NCBI GenBank assembly: GCA_016842005.1
Contig: JAENYD010000004.1
Span: 99,242-163,241 of the forward strand
Length of the DNA: 64,000 nucleotides
From: Clostridium thermobutyricum
GTDB lineage: Bacteria; Bacillota; Clostridia; Ch29
Reading direction: 5' to 3'
The notes under the pieces are model-generated. The model made no database searches. It was given only the letters and a program-made list of their open reading frames with translations, and was not told the DNA's origin. A program made the position numbers and the translations under genes. Of the stretch, positions 27,213 through 35,506 are shown piece after piece (the first letter of the stretch is position 1; each line of letters starts with the position of its first letter).

Positions 27213-27854
27213 ATGACCCTTTCTCCCAGGGATTTTAAAAAGTATGTGGACATCAACAGCGATTTCGCCCTTTCCGGATTTTCCGATTTATTCAGTCGCT
27301 GTTTTGACAAATGCTATACAAAGGATAGAAATCCCGTGATAATCCTTTGCATAGGAACCGATAGATCAACCGGTGACTGTCTGGGTCCTCTTATTGGATA
27401 CAAGCTGTCCACAATACTTAAGAATGACGGGGTACTTATATACGGAACACTGGATCAGCCGGTCCACGCCAAAAATATATCCCATATAATGGAAAATATT
27501 CAACGGAAGCATCCTGGCTCATTCGTTATCGCTGTGGATGCAAGCCTTGGAGCCCTGGACAAGGTAGGATATATTACAATAGGACAGGGGCCTCTGAGGC
27601 CGGGGGCAGGAGTAAACAAAAACCTGCCCAGCGTAGGGGATATGCATATTACCGGGATTGTTAACTTTGGAGGCTTCATGGAATATATGATCCTCCAAAA
27701 TACCAGGCTGAATCTGGTAATGAAAATGGCAAACATTATTTCCTTCGGAATACAGCACAGCTTACTCAAAGCCATAGACAACCGGCCGGCAACAAACCAT
27801 ACGGATAATACCGCAAAAAACATTTACCGGCAATTAGTGGTCAGTGAACAATAA
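27213..27854 (+). CDS. yyaC: Sporulation protein YyaC (GPR-like)
   Basis: 213 residues from the ATG at 27213 (SD GGAGG, 8 nt). It shows the YyaC pattern CIGTDRSTGDCLGPLIGYKL, VHAKN and VIAVDASLG...GPLRPGAGVNKNLPSVGD. The family is related to the germination protease GPR and is conserved in spore formers near the origin. Whether it has peptidase activity is not established. It is a single gene, divergent from the DUF5711-type gene. Confidence 0.92.
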   Translation: MTLSPRDFKKYVDINSDFALSGFSDLFSRCFDKCYTKDRNPVIILCIGTDRSTGDCLGPLIGYKLSTILKNDGVLIYGTLDQPVHAKNISHIMENIQRKHPGSFVIAVDASLGALDKVGYITIGQGPLRPGAGVNKNLPSVGDMHITGIVNFGGFMEYMILQNTRLNLVMKMANIISFGIQHSLLKAIDNRPATNHTDNTAKNIYRQLVVSEQ

Positions 27855-27878
27855 TAAGCGTATATAAAGTCCAATATC

Positions 27879-28499
27879 TTACCTGAAAAGCTCTACGACT
27901 TCTTCATCGGTAGTCTGATGAAAATCTTCATAATACATGCCCACAGCATAGAATGGATAAGGGCTCTCCAGGCATATGACCCTATCCACAACCTCCAGAA
28001 GGTTTTCCACTACATCTCCAGGAGCTACCGGCACCGCTACAACTATCTCATCCGCTCCCCCGTTCTCTATAGACTTGATAGCGGCTTTTATGGTAAAACC
28101 TGTTGCAATACCATCATCCACCAGTATAACTTTTTTCCCTTTAACCGATACAGGTTGCCTTCCACTTTTATAATAATCCATTCTCCTCTTTATTTCATTT
28201 ATCTGTCTGTCCTTTTCGGCTCTGATATACTCTTCCGATACGCTCAGATATAATATCATATCCCTGTCCAGCAGAGTAATCCCATCCTGGGTTACCGCAC
28301 CAATGGCAATTTCGTTGTTAAAAGGTGCCCCTAATTTCTTGGGAATGATTAAATCCCATTCGCATTCAAGCTGTACCTTTATGGTATGGGCAACCAGGGC
28401 TCCCCCCCTTGGAATACCCAGCACAACTACATTTTCTCCTCTATAGTCTTTTAACTGTTCTGCCAGCATCATACCGGCTTCCTTCCTGTTTTTGAACAT
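27879..28499 (-). CDS. Phosphoribosyltransferase-family protein
   Basis: 206 residues. The PRPP-binding motif VILVDDGIATGFTIKAAI (about 123-140) and an N-terminal GIPRGGALVA place it in the type I PRTase fold, the group often annotated as predicted phosphoribosyltransferase (COG1926). The nucleobase specificity is not visible. It lies downstream of ykuS and the lipid kinase gene on the same strand. Confidence 0.85.
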   Translation of the reverse strand: MFKNRKEAGMMLAEQLKDYRGENVVVLGIPRGGALVAHTIKVQLECEWDLIIPKKLGAPFNNEIAIGAVTQDGITLLDRDMILYLSVSEEYIRAEKDRQINEIKRRMDYYKSGRQPVSVKGKKVILVDDGIATGFTIKAAIKSIENGGADEIVVAVPVAPGDVVENLLEVVDRVICLESPYPFYAVGMYYEDFHQTTDEEVVELFR

Positions 28500-28509
28500 C
28501 TCTTACCCC

Positions 28510-28764
28510 CTAGAAAAGTGAACTGTATACGCCTCTGTTAATCATAAATTCAATATCTTCAGCGCTTTTCCCTTTGCCGTTAATCATTAACACCCCGGTA
28601 TCCCATAAATAATTGGCATTGTGAAAGTCCCTTATACTATCATGATAAACACATGCGTCAACCGGCGCCTCATATTGAAACAGGTCCACCACCTTATAAC
28701 CCTTCTCCTCAAGCTCCTGTCTTAGCTCCCTAAACCTTTTATCAACAGCAACAGTCTTTCCCAT
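28510..28764 (-). CDS. YkuS-family (UPF0180) protein
   Basis: 84 residues from the ATG at 28764, which has GGAGG 8 nt upstream. The frame is open 14 codons further but that part is not conserved-looking. The pattern L...LEEKGYKVVDL...DACVYHD...LMINGKGKSAEDIEFMINRGV matches the UPF0180/YkuS group of Firmicutes. Function unknown. It lies in an apparent operon with the lipid kinase and phosphoribosyltransferase genes. Confidence 0.83.
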   Translation of the reverse strand: MGKTVAVDKRFRELRQELEEKGYKVVDLFQYEAPVDACVYHDSIRDFHNANYLWDTGVLMINGKGKSAEDIEFMINRGVYSSLF

Positions 28765-28812
28765 TTTTCGCACCTCCAGAAAATATTCTCTCCGGAGATA
28801 CATCATTTATTC

Positions 28813-29682
28813 TCAGGGAACCATCACTCTGGCCGCCCCTGCCTTCACTTCAAAGCTGGCGGGACACATGCCATAAATGTCACCATCTGCGTTTATATAT
28901 GCATTATCGCATTTTACCGCAATGCTTTTGGTGGTAAAATACTCAATCTCCTGCCTCAAAAGGTGTTTACCCGTAAATATAGTAGAAAAAAGCCGCAAAA
29001 TCTTACTTCTGGGCATATGTTCAACAACACACACATCCAGCAAGCCATCATCCATACAAGCCAGTGGGGTTATTTTCATACCCCCTCCGTAAAAAGCTCC
29101 ATTGCCCACCGCCATTAATACTGCCCGCCGCTTAATCAGTCTGCCTTCAGTCTCAATTTCCAGAACAAAGGGGTTATATTCTTTTAAAGCCTTGAAGACC
29201 CCCAAAACATAGGCAACCGGACCGGCAAAATACTTTTTGATATTCCGGGTTTCAAGTACCACCTGCGCATCAAATCCCACACTTGCTACATTAATGAAAT
29301 GTCTGCCATTAATCACCCCCATATCGATTGTTTTGCATCTCCCGTTAAAAACACAGGCAAGAGCATCTTCAAAATCCAATGGTATGTCTAAGGATTTAAC
29401 AAAGTCATTCCCTGTACCTACAGGAATAACTCCCAATGCCGTATCACTATCTTTAATACCGTTTACTACTTCACTTACAGTACCGTCCCCACCTACTGCA
29501 ACTGCTACATTGCAGTTGCTGGCAACCGCCAGCTTCCCTTTATTCACCCCATCTCCGGGCCCTTCAGTCATCAGGATTATGTAGGGCAACCCCTTTGCTT
29601 CAGTCGCGCATCTAATCCTTTCAACCCATTTCTCCACCTGCTTTTTTCCGGCGGCAGGATTAACAATATACCCTATTTTCAA
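28813..29682 (-). CDS. Diacylglycerol/lipid kinase family protein
   Basis: 289 residues. The nucleotide-binding motif VGGDGTVSEVVNG (about 66-78) and GVIPVGTGNDFVKSL are diagnostic of DAGK-catalytic lipid kinases (DgkB/YegS type). It phosphorylates diacylglycerol or a related lipid at the membrane and recycles lipid after glycopolymer synthesis in related bacteria. No transmembrane segment. First gene of a three-gene minus-strand set. Confidence 0.92.
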   Translation of the reverse strand: MKIGYIVNPAAGKKQVEKWVERIRCATEAKGLPYIILMTEGPGDGVNKGKLAVASNCNVAVAVGGDGTVSEVVNGIKDSDTALGVIPVGTGNDFVKSLDIPLDFEDALACVFNGRCKTIDMGVINGRHFINVASVGFDAQVVLETRNIKKYFAGPVAYVLGVFKALKEYNPFVLEIETEGRLIKRRAVLMAVGNGAFYGGGMKITPLACMDDGLLDVCVVEHMPRSKILRLFSTIFTGKHLLRQEIEYFTTKSIAVKCDNAYINADGDIYGMCPASFEVKAGAARVMVP

Positions 29683-29781
29683 TCAATCGCCCCCCATAGC
29701 TGCATTAATCCTCCAGAAAAACAGATATAAGCAATAGTAATTATTATTCTATATATATTGATAATTTCCTTCCAGTCAATA

Positions 29782-29798
29782 TATTTCCCGGGGAAATA
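29782..29798. promoter_or_regulatory. Imperfect Noc-binding-site-like palindrome
   Basis: TATTTCCCGGGGAAATA is the Noc-box consensus TATTTCCCGGGAAATA with one extra central G. A noc-like gene is present at 33.9-34.7 kb. The extra base may abolish binding, so this is only a possibility. Confidence 0.25.
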
Positions 29799-29912
29799 AC
29801 CTTTTTGTGTACTTTGCAAATTAATTATGCTAGACTATTATTAACAAAGCAGAATCTGGATATGAATCTACTAAACGGTGCTGCGCCCGCGACAAAAGGA
29901 GGACAGGCAAAA

Positions 29913-30989
29913 ATGGAAGAGTATCAGAAATACGTATTGTATTTCATAAAGGGCCTTATAATATTAGCCATTATATTTGCAGCATATTTATTCTTAACCA
30001 AAATAATTTTCTATGTGATGCCCTTTTTAATAGGATGGCTTCTGGCATCCATAATAAATCCCATTGTGAATTATATTGAAAGGAAAACCAGAATCCCCAG
30101 GGGTTTCATTTCAATACTGGTGATACTGTTATTCTTTTCGATAATTGTATTCCTGGCTTTCCTGGGAACCTCTCGCCTGACAGCAGAACTGAAAAATATT
30201 TCAGCCCATCTGCCCCAGTACACACAAATAATTGAAGATATTGTCAAAGACCTGATAATCAAAGCCCAGAACATATATTTCAACCTTCCTCCCCGTTTTA
30301 CTCAGATAGCCCAGGAAAATGTGGATTCTCTGGTTGAGCGGCTTACAAATTCATTAAGCAATACTATAGGCGCCTTTTTGTCCTATTTAACCCTTTTGCC
30401 CAAAACATTAATATTTATCATTGTAATAATAATAGCTGCCTTCTTAATAAGCAAGGACATGAAGATAATAAATAACTTCTTTAAAGCCCAAATCCCCGAC
30501 AAACTGGCCGTAAGACTGAAAAGCGTAGAAATGGATTTGTTGAAAGCAACGGCAGGGTTTATAAAAGCCCAGTTGAAGCTTATGGTAATAACCTTTATTA
30601 TCACCATTACCGGTCTTCATATAATCGGTGCCCCCTATGCCCTCACCATGGCCCTGATTATCGGCCTGGTAGATGCGCTGCCCATACTTGGCACCGGAGC
30701 TACAATTATCCCCTGGGCTACAATGAATATATTCATGGATAACTATCACATGGGGTTTGGCCTTTTGGTGTTATATGCGGTTATTATTGTGACAAGACAG
30801 ATAATAGAACCAAAGATCGTGGGAGAAGGCATAGGTCTTCACCCTCTTGTGACCCTTGGGGCATTATATATAGGCATCCAGGTATTTGGCATAACCGGGG
30901 TTATATTAGGACCCCTGACCGTTATAGTAATAAAAGCCCTTCAAAAAAGCGAAATAATTCCTGACTGGAGAACATCGAGGCAGCCTTAA
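29913..30989 (+). CDS. ytvI: Sporulation membrane protein YtvI (AI-2E transporter family)
   Basis: 358 residues from the ATG at 29913 (SD AAAGGAGG); the frame is open 36 codons further up but without a ribosome site. It has the seven to eight membrane segments and large loop of the AI-2E/PerM family. Typical signatures are FLIGWLLASIINPIVNYIER and, near the end, EPKIVGEGIGLHPLVTL. Firmicute members with this length and position are named YtvI. The transported substrate, if any, is unknown. It ends in a strong hairpin. Confidence 0.87.
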   Translation: MEEYQKYVLYFIKGLIILAIIFAAYLFLTKIIFYVMPFLIGWLLASIINPIVNYIERKTRIPRGFISILVILLFFSIIVFLAFLGTSRLTAELKNISAHLPQYTQIIEDIVKDLIIKAQNIYFNLPPRFTQIAQENVDSLVERLTNSLSNTIGAFLSYLTLLPKTLIFIIVIIIAAFLISKDMKIINNFFKAQIPDKLAVRLKSVEMDLLKATAGFIKAQLKLMVITFIITITGLHIIGAPYALTMALIIGLVDALPILGTGATIIPWATMNIFMDNYHMGFGLLVLYAVIIVTRQIIEPKIVGEGIGLHPLVTLGALYIGIQVFGITGVILGPLTVIVIKALQKSEIIPDWRTSRQP

Positions 30990-31004
30990 GGCTGCCTCGA
31001 TGTT
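30971..31004 (+). terminator. Strong hairpin at the end of ytvI
   Basis: A perfect 15-bp stem, AACATCGAGGCAGCC / GGCTGCCTCGATGTT, with a TTAA loop. It includes the stop codon. No long T-run follows, so it may act as a stabiliser as much as a terminator. Confidence 0.55.
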
Positions 31005-31037
31005 TCTGATAGGGATTTATTCATAAATCTTAGAATT

Positions 31038-31053
31038 TGTTTCACGTGAAACA
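31038..31053. promoter_or_regulatory. parS site 1
   Basis: TGTTTCACGTGAAACA is a perfect 16-bp palindrome matching the parS consensus. It is the centromere-like site bound by ParB/Spo0J, encoded 1 kb away. It sits 4 nt from the stop codon of a minus-strand gene. Confidence 0.95.
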
Positions 31054-31057
31054 CAAC

Positions 31058-31309
31058 TTAAGGCCTTTGCTTTTCAGCCAATTCCAGGTCTTCTAGCTTG
31101 AAATCATAGAACAATGCTTCCTCGTTAGTGTCCCCGCTATTATCAACAAATTCTACTGTACATGCTTCATATTTTCCCTCCACATAAACAACCGCCCCTT
31201 TTGACCTTCTGATAGATTTAAGCCAGGAAAATCCTTTGTTAATTTTACAGCTCATATTTCGCAACCACATTATGTCAATACAAGATTTGCTGAATATTAT
31301 AAAGAACAT
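31058..31309 (-). CDS. Small hypothetical protein
   Basis: Up to 83 residues. The C-terminal two thirds look real (SKGAVVYVEGKYEACTVEFV..., FYDFKLEDLELAE). The start is uncertain: candidate ATGs at 31309, 31270 (MWLRN) and 31255 (MSCKI) all lack a ribosome site. No family recognised. It lies between two parS sites, downstream of another unknown gene. It may be a remnant. Confidence 0.45.
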   Translation of the reverse strand: MFFIIFSKSCIDIMWLRNMSCKINKGFSWLKSIRRSKGAVVYVEGKYEACTVEFVDNSGDTNEEALFYDFKLEDLELAEKQRP

Positions 31310-31357
31310 TCAATATCTTGAGCTGTTTCTTATGCAATTTATCAGCACATTATCAAG

Positions 31358-31966
31358 CTACTCTTCACCATCTTCAAGAAAATGTTTGTCAAAGGAAGAA
31401 ACGTCAATACCAAGCTTCTCAAAATCGTCCTTGCTTTTAAGCATCATGGTGTAATTCATTTTTTCATCTTTTTCAACAAGATGACCCATTTGGTCTTCAA
31501 TAAATTTAAAATATCCATTAGCTCCGAGTTCCTTTGTCCATAGCTTAATTGACTTTTCTATCCTCAGAAGGCATTTCACAGGAGTTTCAAAGAATTTTCT
31601 CAAGTCATCCGATGTGTTTAGGTCATATGTCTTATTTGCTACATCAAATATCTCCTGGTTCGTAAAAGGATCAAAGCTTGCCAATAACCCTTCAAGAAAG
31701 GCTCTGTTTTCATCAGTGATAAATCTGCCGAAGTCATATTCTATCCCGTTGATATATCCATCAATTTTTAGCAGACACATATGGATTGCCTCAATTGCAT
31801 GCCTTCCGTTTCTTACAGGAGCTTTGCGATGGAGTTTTAAGAGATTCCCTTCCATCGGATGCAGCATGAAGCTGTACAATTCTTCATCACCTTTAGGGAT
31901 TGTACCGAATTCCTTTGCCATCCTTGAAGATATTCTTTCAAGCTTGGATGTTAAGGGGACTGTCAA
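31358..31966 (-). CDS. Hypothetical protein whose 5' end abuts a palindromic repeat
   Basis: About 202 residues if read from the TTG at 31966, which lies inside the palindromic repeat at 31961. An internal ATG at 31921 (MAKEFGTIPKG) would give 187 residues. The sequence is helical and charged, with no signal or membrane part (AIEAIHMCLLKIDGYINGI, ETPVKCLLRIEKSIKLW). No family recognised. The repeat may have replaced the native start and ribosome site, so the gene could be silent. Confidence 0.5.
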   Translation of the reverse strand: MTVPLTSKLERISSRMAKEFGTIPKGDEELYSFMLHPMEGNLLKLHRKAPVRNGRHAIEAIHMCLLKIDGYINGIEYDFGRFITDENRAFLEGLLASFDPFTNQEIFDVANKTYDLNTSDDLRKFFETPVKCLLRIEKSIKLWTKELGANGYFKFIEDQMGHLVEKDEKMNYTMMLKSKDDFEKLGIDVSSFDKHFLEDGEE

Positions 31967-32014
31967 GGGGACGGTTCTTCTGACAACATTGTCAGAAGAA
32001 CCGTCCCCTTGACA
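31961..32014. repeat. REP/BIME-like perfect palindrome, copy 1
   Basis: A 54-nt perfect inverted repeat: TGTCAAGGGGACGGTTCTTC... with its complement, separated by CA. A partial direct unit (TTAAGGGGAC) lies just before it. It shares its sequence with the copy at 60005. No transposase is adjacent. It reads like an extragenic palindrome of the kind mobilised by REP-associated Y1 transposases. Confidence 0.85.
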
Positions 32015-32030
32015 TCTTTAACATTGACAA

Positions 32031-32046
32031 TGTTTCACGTGAAACA
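32031..32046. promoter_or_regulatory. parS site 2
   Basis: A second perfect TGTTTCACGTGAAACA. It directly touches the stop codon of parB. Confidence 0.95.
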
Positions 32047-32889
32047 TCAGCCTCTTATGAATTCCAGAATTCTTTCCAGTTCTTCTGCGCTATAATACTC
32101 TATCTCTATCTTCCCCTTTTTCCTGCCCTGGGATATCTGCACCCGCGTCCCCAGAAGGTCTCCCAGAGAATTCTCCATATCTATCACCCAGGGTTCCTTC
32201 TCTTTTTTATTTTTCCCCTCTCTTCTGCTTGCTTTATTAATTATACTGTCTGCCAACTTCTCGGTCTCCCTAACGCTGAGATTATCTTTGATTATTTTCT
32301 CTACGGCATCATGCTGGTCTTTTTCGGAAAGAGAGATGACAGCCCTTGCATGCCCTGCTGTAATCTTATCGTCTCTCACCAGTTGCTGTATACCTTCCGG
32401 AAGATTTAAAAGCCTCAAGGTGTTGGCAATGGCAGGCCTGCTCTTTCCTGCTATGGAAGCGATTTCTTCCTGCGTCAAACCGTATTCGTCAATAAGTTTC
32501 CTGTACGCCTCTGCTTCTTCCATAGGATTTAAATCTTCCCTCTGCAAATTCTCTATTAAAGCCATTTCCATAACCTGCTTTTCGTCCAGGTCCTTAACAA
32601 CAGCCGGAATGGTTTTTAACCCTGCTATCCTTGCAGCCCTCCATCTCCTCTCACCGGCTACAATTTCGTATCCCCGCTCCATCTGTCTCAATACCACCGG
32701 CTGTACAATGCCATGCTGTATAATTGACTGTGCAAGCTGTTCTAGCTTTTCTCTGTCAAAATTCTGCCTGGGCTGGTCCCTGTTTGGCGCTATCTCGGAT
32801 ATATTTACCTCACGGATCCCCTGTTCCTCAGTCTCCGGCAGGTCCGGTATCAGGGCAGTGAGGCCCTTGCCCAATCTTTGTTTTGACAC
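32047..32889 (-). CDS. parB: Chromosome partitioning protein ParB/Spo0J
   Basis: 280 residues. The N-terminal tail KQRLGKGLTALIPD is the ParA-stimulating peptide. The CTP-binding domain has GERRWRAA, and the helix-turn-helix (GLTQEEIASIAGKSRPAIANTLRLL) recognises parS. It loads at the two parS sites nearby, slides on DNA and recruits SMC. Its start abuts the parA stop. No clear ribosome site beyond the coupled context. Confidence 0.96.
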   Translation of the reverse strand: MSKQRLGKGLTALIPDLPETEEQGIREVNISEIAPNRDQPRQNFDREKLEQLAQSIIQHGIVQPVVLRQMERGYEIVAGERRWRAARIAGLKTIPAVVKDLDEKQVMEMALIENLQREDLNPMEEAEAYRKLIDEYGLTQEEIASIAGKSRPAIANTLRLLNLPEGIQQLVRDDKITAGHARAVISLSEKDQHDAVEKIIKDNLSVRETEKLADSIINKASRREGKNKKEKEPWVIDMENSLGDLLGTRVQISQGRKKGKIEIEYYSAEELERILEFIRG

Positions 32890-33669
32890 CTATATCACTT
32901 CCCCTTTACTGTATTCGATGAATTCATCCGCCAGTTCTTCATAGGCTTCTGCCCCTTTTGATTTGGGGTCATACAGAGATATGGGGACACCGAAACTGGG
33001 AGCTTCGGCCAGCCTTACATTCCTGGGTATAATGGCAGTATAAACCTTTCCTTTAAAATATTTTTTTACTTCATCCACCACCTGAATTGATAGATTGGTC
33101 CTGCCGTCGAACATGCTCAGCACTACCCCCTCAATTTCCAGGTCGGGATTAAGACTCTTCTGAACAAGCCATATAGTATTCATCAGCTGGCTAACCCCTT
33201 CAAGGGCATAATATTCACATTGTATGGGTATTAAGACGCTGTCCGCAGCCACCAGGGCATTAATCGAAAGGAGCCCCAGTGACGGAGGACAGTCAATAAA
33301 TATGAAATCATATTCATCCCTTATAGTCTTAATGCATTCGTCCAGCCTTTTCTCCCTTGAGGAGACATGTGTCAATTCTATTTCGGCCCCAGCCAGCTGC
33401 ACACTTGACGGCATTATGTATAAATTCTCAATCTCGGTAGGCCTGATTATAACCTCCTCCGGCGATAACGCACCAATCAATACTTCGTATATGGTCTTGT
33501 CCAGGGCCTTTTTATCTATACCAAATCCGCTGGTAGTATTCCCCTGAGGGTCTATGTCAACAACAAGAATTCTCTTTCCTCTCATCGCCAGACTGGCGCT
33601 CAGATTAACGTTTGTAGTAGTTTTACCCACCCCGCCCTTTTGGTTGAATATCGTGATTATCTTTGCCAT
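32890..33669 (-). CDS. parA: Chromosome partitioning ATPase ParA/Soj
   Basis: 259 residues. The deviant Walker A KGGVGKTTTNVN (10-21) with two lysines and the motif VDIDPQGN are typical of chromosomal ParA/Soj. It binds DNA as an ATP dimer, drives origin segregation with ParB and also modulates DnaA. Upstream gene of the parA-parB pair, which is transcribed away from the origin. Confidence 0.97.
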   Translation of the reverse strand: MAKIITIFNQKGGVGKTTTNVNLSASLAMRGKRILVVDIDPQGNTTSGFGIDKKALDKTIYEVLIGALSPEEVIIRPTEIENLYIMPSSVQLAGAEIELTHVSSREKRLDECIKTIRDEYDFIFIDCPPSLGLLSINALVAADSVLIPIQCEYYALEGVSQLMNTIWLVQKSLNPDLEIEGVVLSMFDGRTNLSIQVVDEVKKYFKGKVYTAIIPRNVRLAEAPSFGVPISLYDPKSKGAEAYEELADEFIEYSKGEVI

Positions 33670-33801
33670 CTAACCACCTCTCTTAATATTATGCGGTATT
33701 ATGCTGGTTTGTCTCTCTCCGAATCAGGGATTTAAATCTTCATCTTAATATTGGTTTCACATTATATAAAATTCGTTTCCAGATTCATAGTTCCTTCTTT
33801 T

Positions 33802-33844
33802 AAAGATAAAAAAATCTGCCGTTAAAGCAGATTTTTTTATCTTT
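33802..33844 (-). terminator. Intrinsic terminator after noc
   Basis: A perfect 18-bp stem, AAAGATAAAAAAATCTGC with its complement, and a 7-nt loop. On the minus strand GCAGATTTTTTTATC supplies hairpin plus T-run. It separates noc from parA-parB. Confidence 0.85.
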
Positions 33845-33866
33845 AAAAGACCGGTCCATATTCCTG

Positions 33867-34679
33867 TCATCTCTTAGGTATTTTTATTACTACCTCAATA
33901 AAGTCTTCGGTATCCCGCTCCAGCAATTGCGCATTTATACCCGATTGCTTGATAGCCTTGAAAGCATTTTTTATGGTGTTTATATATATTCTATAATTTA
34001 TTGCCCCTTTAATGGTTCTTTTTATTTCCCTTTCAACATCCCCTTCACTATCCCGGGTAATCTTTTCAATCACATTTTCTATCAGCCTTTCAGTTTCTTT
34101 TACCTTGAGATTTTTATCCGATATCTTTTTCAGCAGGTTCATCTGAATGTCTTCATCCGGAATTTTCAGCAAAGCTCTTGCGTGGCGTTCTGTCAGGCCG
34201 TTTTCCAGTATGTAACGCCTCACTGCCCGGGACAATCTCAGCAGTCTGATCTTATTGGCAATGGTAGACTGGTTTTTGCCCACCTTTTTTGCCACCTGCT
34301 CCTGGGTCAGACCGTAATCATCCATCAGGTTGCTGTACCCTTCAGCCTCTTCGAAAAAGTTCAGGTCTTCCCTCTGCAGATTTTCTATGAGTGCCAGAAT
34401 GGCAGAATCTTCATCAAATACTTCCATAACAATAGCCGGGATAGTCTTTAACCCCACAAGTTTTGATGCCTTCAAGCGCCTTTCCCCTGCAACAAGTTCA
34501 TAATAACCGTTACCCATTTTTCTCACATTAATAGGCTGTAAAACACCATAGGATTTGATCGATGACGCCAGTTCTTCCAGAGAGGTATTATTAAATTTTT
34601 TCCTGGGCTGATAGGGATTTGGCCTGATTCTGTCAATATCTATGTATTCAATCCTCGCATCCACATTTTGTGCCTCCAT
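33867..34679 (-). CDS. noc: Nucleoid occlusion protein Noc (ParB paralogue)
   Basis: 270 residues of ParB architecture: N-terminal RPNPYQPRKKF, GERRLKASKL box and a helix-turn-helix, but distinct from the ParB downstream. The position between rsmG and parA is that of noc in Firmicutes. Noc binds its own sites over the chromosome and blocks septum formation over DNA. An amphipathic N-terminal membrane anchor is not obvious here. SD GAGGAAGGATG. Confidence 0.88.
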   Translation of the reverse strand: MEAQNVDARIEYIDIDRIRPNPYQPRKKFNNTSLEELASSIKSYGVLQPINVRKMGNGYYELVAGERRLKASKLVGLKTIPAIVMEVFDEDSAILALIENLQREDLNFFEEAEGYSNLMDDYGLTQEQVAKKVGKNQSTIANKIRLLRLSRAVRRYILENGLTERHARALLKIPDEDIQMNLLKKISDKNLKVKETERLIENVIEKITRDSEGDVEREIKRTIKGAINYRIYINTIKNAFKAIKQSGINAQLLERDTEDFIEVVIKIPKR

Positions 34680-34783
34680 CAGACATCCTTCCTCTCATGT
34701 TTCTTTATTATTTAATTCTTTGCTTTTTTTAATGTTCCTCCTCTATTCCCCAAAAATCGTTTTGCAAATATTTCTATATATCG

Positions 34784-35506
34784 TCATTTAATGGGTTTCT
34801 TCTTTGCTTTTCCCGCTTTTCTCGGATATTTTGACGGGGTTGCCTTTATCTTCTTTATAACCAGCACATAATGAACAATATCAGTACCCGGTAAAGCATA
34901 TTCTTTGATATCCCATATTTCCCCGCCCAGAATATCAATAGCCTTTCCGGCTTCCTTTAATTCCTCCCTGTAACCGGGTCCCTTCTGTGCGAGAAAAAAC
35001 CCTCCTTCTTTAAGAAAGGGCAGGCAAAATTCACATAATTCCGGGAGATGGGAAACCGCCCTGGAAAAACATACCTGGTACGCCTCCCTGTACCCTTCCT
35101 GCGTCCCCAGGTCTTCTGCCCTGGCATGCAATGGCTGCACATCTTCCAGCTCCAGCCGGGATATCACTTCTTCGAGGAAAATTATCCTTTTTTTTAATGC
35201 GTCCACAAGGGTAAGCTCCATTCCGGGAAATATAATCTTCAGGGGAATACCCGGGAATCCCGCGCCGGTTCCTACATCAACAGCTTTATCTCCATTGCGG
35301 ACATACCCTGTAGCCGCGCAGGTAAGAGAATCCAGAAAATGCTTTATTATTATCTCTCTTTCATTTGTTATGGCGGTGAGATTTATTCTCTGGTTCCATA
35401 TATTAATAAGCTTCAGATATTCAATAAACATATCTGCCTGCTGCTGATTAACCGGCACCCCAATCTCCAGGGCCCCCTCCTCCAGCAATTTTCTTTCTCC
35501 ATCCAT
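34784..35506 (-). CDS. rsmG: 16S rRNA (guanine527-N7)-methyltransferase
   Basis: 240 residues. SAM-binding VDVGTGAGFPGIPLKI (about 74-89) and LTVVDAL-type strand II are diagnostic. It methylates G527 of 16S rRNA; loss gives low-level streptomycin resistance in other bacteria. It overlaps the mnmG stop by one nucleotide (TAATG), so translation is coupled. A basic KKKPIK tail extends the C-terminus. Confidence 0.96.
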   Translation of the reverse strand: MDGERKLLEEGALEIGVPVNQQQADMFIEYLKLINIWNQRINLTAITNEREIIIKHFLDSLTCAATGYVRNGDKAVDVGTGAGFPGIPLKIIFPGMELTLVDALKKRIIFLEEVISRLELEDVQPLHARAEDLGTQEGYREAYQVCFSRAVSHLPELCEFCLPFLKEGGFFLAQKGPGYREELKEAGKAIDILGGEIWDIKEYALPGTDIVHYVLVIKKIKATPSKYPRKAGKAKKKPIK

